Shown: piece after piece, positions 59,037 through 64,000 of the stretch
Numbering within the stretch: position 1 is the first letter of the stretch
How the letters are laid out: each line of letters opens with the position of its first letter
NCBI GenBank assembly: GCA_032622095.1
Contig: CP136062.1
Coordinates: 744,001 to 808,000, forward strand
Direction: 5' to 3'
DNA from: Siphonodentalium dalli
Taxonomy: Eukaryota > Mollusca > Scaphopoda > Gadilida > Siphonodentaliidae
Length of the DNA stretch: 64,000 nucleotides
Position numbers and translations under genes: made by a program
The notes under the pieces: generated by a model
The model's database searches: none
Told to the model about the DNA's origin: nothing
Seen by the model: the letters and a program-made list of their open reading frames with translations, nothing else

Positions 59037-59560
59037 ATATACGGAAAATTAAAACAACATCGTGAACACGCGCCCGAATAGAGTTCACATGCCTGCTCAT
59101 GTTTTTATAAGCTTTGTTTTTTACACGAAAGTGTTACCTACCCCGCTCAATCGGCCTTCTATAGTTTTTTGGTCAAAACAATAACTTTCCAAACAGCGCT
59201 TAAGACAAATCACAAGTGAATATAACTCACCGCCCGATGACAATTAACCATGTGTACACAATGCTATTGATATGCCCCGCAGTAATTCCATCACGCTCAC
59301 GAGCTGATGTCTATTCCGGATTTTCCATCGTCATATAGGTAGACACAAATAACTCCGATTCCGTGTTTTTAATTAGTTTACCTTGCTTGACGTCATGCGA
59401 GGTTTTGCGACGGAGATAGCCGACAACCGGTGGCGGTATTATTTATTTATTTCTCGGCTTAATTATTACGCGATTTTTATGGGACTTGGATTATTGTGAT
59501 CACAATAGGGGTGGCTTTCCGATAGAGTTTTGTTGTTTCATGAGCACTGTAATCCCTTAA

Positions 59561-59924
59561 ACATCATGCTTACATAAAGACCTACTAAATTTTACCTAAA
59601 CAAGAGTCTGATTGTGTTATAGAAGGCAGCATAATGCTACTGGCTAATCACACACAAATGGTATAAACGCTCTTTATTATTTCCAAATAAGGAATTGAGC
59701 AACAAAGAACGCTCTTTATGTTTACCATCATAATATAAAGAAACACCAGGAAAGTAACTTTGTATGCTTTGTTTACATAACATTCGGCAAATTTACGACT
59801 ATAACATAATGTTTATGAGATATTTCTCATTTGTATATCAACAAAGTCTGTCTATATTTGAATATTATTTCGTTTGTAGCGGTGGAAATATGTTCACATG
59901 ATACCCACCAAGGCCTTCATACCT
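59561..59924. other. Segment sharing the 12-mer with the THAP element
   Basis: AACGCTCTTTAT occurs twice (about 59667 and 59709) outside the TTAA-bounded element, between it and the second MITE. There is no homology to the flank of copy 1. It may be a fragment of a longer relative of the element. Confidence 0.45.
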
Positions 59925-59928
59925 TTAA

Positions 59929-60498
59929 AGGGGTACTGTACCCAAGATGTTGTTGTTGGTTTCCATAATCCCCGAGTCGGAGAATAAGGTAACAACTTTT
60001 CCATTTTTTGAAAGTCTGTTGAGTACGAAGTATTGTTACGGATGGCAAATTTACAAATTGTCGAGTAATTTTTGTACAGTTTTCAACCAAATGAATCAAA
60101 TAAACATTATATTATATGCTTAGCAGTCCCATATACTCATTTAAGTTAGTGTATGGTCACTAGTCAATGAGTGGCTTGGGTTTTCTCCCCGTATAAGCAT
60201 AATGTTTCAAACGATCGTGTGTGCAATTGTTTTATTAATCCAGTATCCCTCAATTATAATTTGATTACGTTTTGTACACGGAAATTCCAATTTTAAGAGA
60301 CGCCATTTTATGGCTGGAGCCATAAAATCAATTTATATTAAATTATTAACTTTTAAATTATTAAATTTTAAGATAGCCTATTAACCTGAGCGTTTACAGA
60401 ATACATCTTCGACTCAAATTACTTATATTTCTATATAGTATCGATAATAGATCGTTGTTATCACCGGGAATTTATTGAAAATGGCGTACAGTACCCCT
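59929..60498. mobile_element. TTAA MITE, copy 2 (570 bp)
   Basis: The outer twelve bases of the left terminus AGGGGTACTGTA are preserved, followed by a changed CCCAAG. The right terminus TGGCGTACAGTACCCCT is intact. The flanking TTAA sites are 59925-59928 and 60499-60502. The interior is collinear with copy 1. Confidence 0.85.
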
Positions 60499-60502
60499 TT
60501 AA

Positions 60503-60885
60503 GGTATACTACAACTGTTTTTCTTTTCAATAGCAGAATACAGAATGCTATTAAGAAGTGACACAAAACACAGAACATTTGTTTTAATTATAAGTATTAA
60601 GAGTGAGAGATATGTGAGTCAAGGAAACCAGTAACGAAAGGCAATATTAACATGATTTGTCAGAGAATAATTGTTTACGTTCCAATGAATATGTACTGGA
60701 AACAAACTGTCTGTACCAGACTTTCATAAACACAAATTATGTATTAATGATCATTAATGGTGTAACGACATATTTCGTTCTTTAATGTCTCAAATGAAAG
60801 TGTCAATGACACTGTAGCTCAACTTTGAGAAGAAGTTAAATTTGTGTGATGAGCAATGAATGGAAAGATTTAGAATTGAATTTGG
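60503..60885. other. No gene recognised
   Basis: AT-rich spacer leading into the 163-bp array. Confidence 0.3.
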
Positions 60886-61990
60886 AAATCCAAGATGGCC
60901 GCTGGCAGCCATGTTTTTTTATCGGAATGTCCCCAAAATGACTCATTCTCATCTACATTCCAATTTCAACAGCCATGAAAAATTTCATGATGATCAGACT
61001 AAAGGTACGACCTGTAGCCCGTGCTAAAGGATTTAGTCATACAAAGAGTAAAATCCAAGATGGCTGCTGGCAGCCATGTTTTTTGGCCGAATGACCCCAA
61101 AATGACTCGTTCCCATCTACATGTCATTATTAACATTCTTGACAAATTTTATGATGATCAGACTAAAAGTACGACCTGTAGCCTGTGATAAAGAATTTAG
61201 TCATACAAAGATTAAAATCCAAGATGGCTGCTGGCGGCCATGTTTTTGGGTCAAATGATCCCAAAATGACTCGTTCCCATCTGCATGTCATTATTAACAT
61301 TCTTGACAATTTTTATGATGATCAGACTGAAAGTACGACCTGTAGCCCGTGCTAAAGAATTTAGTCATACAAAGAGTAAAATCCAAGATGGCTGCTGGCG
61401 GCCATGTTTTTTGGCCGAATAACCCCAAAAGTACTCGTTCCCATCTACATGTCAATATTATCATCCATGACAAATTTCATGATGATCAGACAAACAGTAC
61501 GACCTGTGGCCCGTGCTAATGGATTAAATTTTGAAATCCAAGATGGCCACTGGCGGCCATGTTTTTTGTCCGAATGACCCCAAAATGACTCGTTCCCATC
61601 TACATTCCAATTTCAACAGCCATGACAAATTTTATGATGATCAGACTAAAGTTAAGACCTGTAGCCCGTGCTAAAGATTTAGTCATATAAAGACTAAAAT
61701 CCAAAATGGCTGCTGCGGCCATGTTTTTTGGCCGAATGACCCCAAAAGGACTCGTTCCCATCTACATGTCATTATTAACATTCTTGACAAATTTCATGAT
61801 GATCAGACAAACATTACGAACTGTAGCCCGTGCTAATGGATTGAATTTTGAAATCCAAGATGGCCACTGGCGGCCATGTTTTTTTCTTCCGAATGATCCC
61901 AAAATTAATAATCTGGTCTAAATATTGATGTCAACAGCTATGACAAATTTCATTATGATCCGACCAAAGGTACGACCTGTAGCCTGCATT
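60886..61990 (+). repeat. Seven-unit tandem array, period about 163 bp
   Basis: AAATCCAAGATGGC starts units at about 60886, 61051, 61215, 61378, 61534, 61697 and 61851. Each contains GGCGGCCATGTTTTTTGGCC, GAATGACCCCAAAATGACTC, TTCATGATGATCAGAC and TACGACCTGTAGCCCGTGC. Spacings are 154-165 bases. AAGATGGCTGC resembles a YY1 site, but this is sequence similarity only. Confidence 0.9.
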
Positions 61991-62090
61991 GTTGACGCCT
62001 TGCGTACACACATACACACGGACGACAAAGCCATGGCAATAGCTCAAACTTTACAATATAACGACATTTTCGGTCTTTAACAGTTTAATA

Positions 62091-62388
62091 GGGGCCCCCG
62101 GTGGTCCAGTCGGTGGAGTGCCAGGTGAATTACGTCGTCCCAGGCCGTCCAGCGCCGACGAAGCTGGTTCTAACCCCACCATAGGGAGGGTGACCGGAAT
62201 CGTGTATCTGGGCAAGTTTGTCAATTGCTTTCCGGGGGTCGGTGGTTTCTACACGCAGTGGAACAACTTCCCGCTGAAATTGAGCCTCTGCGTGGTCTTT
62301 CCTCCACCCGTAAAATTGACAACGTCGTGTGTGGCCTAGCGGCTAGAATGACGATAAACCCTAATAAACAACAGCAACAACAATTAAT
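62091..62388 (+). mobile_element. tRNA-derived SINE
   Basis: An internal RNA polymerase III promoter is visible: A box TGGTCCAGTCGG (62102-62113) and B box GGTTCTAACCCC (62166-62177). The 3' end is ATAAACCCTAATAAACAAC followed by a short CAA-rich tail. The flanking octamer AGTTTAAT (62082-62089 and 62389-62396) is a likely target-site duplication. The body is GC-rich compared with its surroundings. It is mobilised in trans by a LINE; which one is unknown. Confidence 0.75.
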
Positions 62389-62396
62389 AGTTTAAT

Positions 62397-62554
62397 GACA
62401 TTTTTCGGTCTTTATAATATCTCAAGATATAGGGGGTATTTGGATCTCTAGTTTAACGACATTTTTCGGTCTTTGGGAAGAAGTACATATTTGGAAGATG
62501 TGGTGGTCCTAAAAAGGAAAGTTGTTTGGTGGTCTTGAAATGCAGTTTTTCTTA
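62397..62554 (+). repeat. ACGACATTTTTCGGTCTTT repeats
   Basis: The phrase ACGACATTTTCGGTCTTT occurs at about 62061, and with variation at about 62395 and 62456. The SINE interrupted this short repetitive patch. Confidence 0.6.
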
Positions 62555-62935
62555 ACAGTCTTCCTTGATTAAAGTGATGTGAAACACTCCGGCAGACACC
62601 GGGCAGAGTGATCAAATAAATAGAAATTAAGAATAATCTTTCTCAAAGTAGTTATTTGTTACGAATATTAATCCAAATGGATGTTACACAACGTCATTCT
62701 TATATATTAGTTAAATGCAATGACTCTCGATGGAAAAATGATTTTTGTTTAATTACAGCCGATAGTTGCGCCCCGAATCGAGATGTAAATATTTACAATT
62801 TGGAGTAGTTCAGACGATGTTCTATATGAAGTGGTGTGGTAGATCTTTTTGGAAATTTTCAGTGATGTTAGTAGAATGATAACATTCCCCACGTTGGAAA
62901 AGTGCCTGAGCACTAACTTATCAATTTCTCGCTCC
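62555..62935 (-). repeat. Dispersed repeat family C, copy 2
   Basis: This is the reverse-complement relative of 32545-32935 and is diverged. The tandem 43-bp motif of copy 1 appears here only once, in the GATTAAAGTGATGTGAA region. Confidence 0.65.
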
Positions 62936-63200
62936 CGAAAAATTCCATAATATGTCTTTAAACATATATATAAATCTCCGAAAAAAAAAATTCTAAAGCA
63001 TTAAACGATTTGCTATATTTCCACTAGGGCATATATTTCATCTGATTTTGCGAGAATCCATATATACTTTTTCATGAGAATCCAGGGTAATTTGCGAGAA
63101 TCTAGATTTGGATTCTCGCCGAAATATAAGCCCAGATTTCACTCTGAAGTGTGCCTAAATGGCATAAATTGTACCTTGGTTCCCATGTTCGCTATAAACT
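62936..63200. other. No gene recognised
   Basis: AT-rich sequence including repeated GCGAGAATC phrases (63050-63120). Confidence 0.35.
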
Positions 63201-64000
63201 AGAATCGTGGTCTTTTGCATACGATATGGCTTCTTGCAGAATAAATTAAGTCATATTACATCCTAAACCTTTCTGGAAGCCACACTGAAGATTATGAGGG
63301 AAATCTTTGACCTTATCACTGCTAAGTATGCGTTTCAGAAGAATTGTCTCAAAGAGCTTGTTGATGACAGGTAGGAGCGTTATCGCTCTGTAACTGTCGG
63401 GTAATATTGGTGGCTTTGGGTGTCCTTTATAAGAGGAATGATCACGCATAGTTTCATCTCCGGGGGAATCCATTCAAACTTGAGAAGAGAGTTAAAAAGA
63501 ATACAAAGACACTGGATTAGTCCATCGGAATAGCTTCGAAGATGTTCACTGGATATAGAATCATGCCCTGGTGCTTTATTACATTTCAAGCTACCAATTG
63601 CGTTAAGAATTTCCGATATAACAATGGGTTCACACTCTGGGGCCGAGGTTCCGCTACTGTCGTCACCAGTACAAATAAATTTGTTTACCTCGTTGCACAC
63701 TTCGCGTTCGAATTCCGGCACACTATGTTTTTCGGGGGTGTACAGATCAGAAAAGTATGATCTCCAGCCAGATAATATCAGCTTCTGGTCACGCAGAACA
63801 GTCCCTTCGAATTCCATAGCAGAACCAATTGTTTTCACTGCAGTTTGCGTTCTTTTAAGCGAGCGCCAAAATTGAACATGATCACTCTTGGCATAACATT
63901 TATTCATACGAAACACACGCACAGCTGAGCGGTGAGCTCTCCTGAATTCTCGCTTAGCACTCCTGTACTCATCAAAGCAAGTCGCGTTCCTTCTGGGACG
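63201..64000 (-). pseudogene. Partial second copy of the minus-strand LINE, runs off the window
   Basis: Positions 63201-64000 match about 54325-55140 with about six differences. They include the same TAA in CGFQKGLGCNMT-stop (63246-63248). A one-base deletion near 63431 breaks the LYKG block (LIKDTQ follows). The element's 3' half, including the catalytic ADD box, is missing at 63200, which is the wrong end for ordinary LINE 5' truncation. This points to a segmental duplication or rearrangement, or to secondary loss. Confidence 0.85.

Larger units (their letters stand above)
57380..59556 (-). mobile_element. 2.1-kb TTAA-flanked element with THAP exon, copy 2
   Basis: This is collinear with 13594-15714 and flanked by TTAA at 57376-57379 and 59557-59560. 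The terminal repeats are AGGAATACGGTCCTGA and, inward from the right, GGGATTACAGTGCTCA. Compared with copy 1 it has an extra block of about 90 bases near 57928-58019 and lacks about 35 bases near 58378. The two copies appear roughly 95% identical elsewhere by eye. Confidence 0.75.

Noticed and set aside
1-64000. CRISPR arrays, bacterial operons, ribosomal RNA genes
   Set aside because: Nothing matching was seen; spliced exons, SINE and LINE content show a eukaryotic genome, and the tandem arrays lack spacer-repeat organisation.

Overview
This is a eukaryotic, AT-rich window dominated by transposable elements, diverged tandem arrays and inverted repeats. Only one piece of ordinary host protein-coding sequence is recognised with confidence: an intact exon of a core-2/I-branching beta-1,6-N-acetylglucosaminyltransferase (20852-21081). 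The mixture of L1-like and CR1/I-like LINEs, a DIRS-type retroelement, hAT and piggyBac-like DNA elements, a tRNA-derived SINE and a possible Helitron suggests an invertebrate metazoan. A marine mollusc, perhaps a bivalve, is my best guess, but no species marker is present.

Region by region. 1-7 kb: an L1-like LINE (963-6744) with a 13-bp target-site duplication has split an older minus-strand LINE remnant (749-949 and 6758-6840). 7-17 kb: a nested inverted-repeat structure. Outer arms lie at 7185-7835 and 16247-17047; inner arms at 8748-9690 and 11860-13012 enclose about 2 kb of degenerate minisatellite. A 2.1-kb TTAA-flanked element with a THAP zinc-finger exon (13594-15714) sits between the right-hand arms. 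17-22 kb: a tandem array of about 115-bp units (18625-19250) and the GCNT exon. 22-31 kb: a decayed hAT transposase C-terminus, then a 5'-truncated LINE (24438-27568) between two roughly 790-bp direct repeats, then a short array whose units each form a different-sequence hairpin. An inverted pair of 300-bp repeats (22074-22375 and 30113-30437) brackets this interval.

31-41 kb is mostly non-coding, with several minisatellites, a possible acidic serine-rich coding remnant on the minus strand (39084-39410) and a single C2H2 finger ORF (40721-40996). 41.7-43.7 kb is a decayed DIRS-like gag/reverse transcriptase. 44-50 kb is tandem repeats and a short Helitron-like end structure. 50.1-51.4 kb holds a truncated hAT element with a spliced BED-finger mini-ORF. 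52.7-55.9 kb is a second CR1/I-like LINE on the minus strand; part of it recurs at more than 99% identity at 63201-64000. 56.8-60.5 kb has two 0.58-kb TTAA MITEs around a second copy of the 2.1-kb THAP element. 60.9-62.4 kb is a seven-unit 163-bp array followed by a tRNA-type SINE.

No operon-like logic applies. The window records successive insertions. The elements worth following are the nested fold-back structure, the THAP element with its repeated 12-mer and E-box palindromes, the LINE with very long flanking duplications, the LINE copies sharing one stop codon, and the spliced BED-hAT remnant. Percent identities quoted are estimates by eye.
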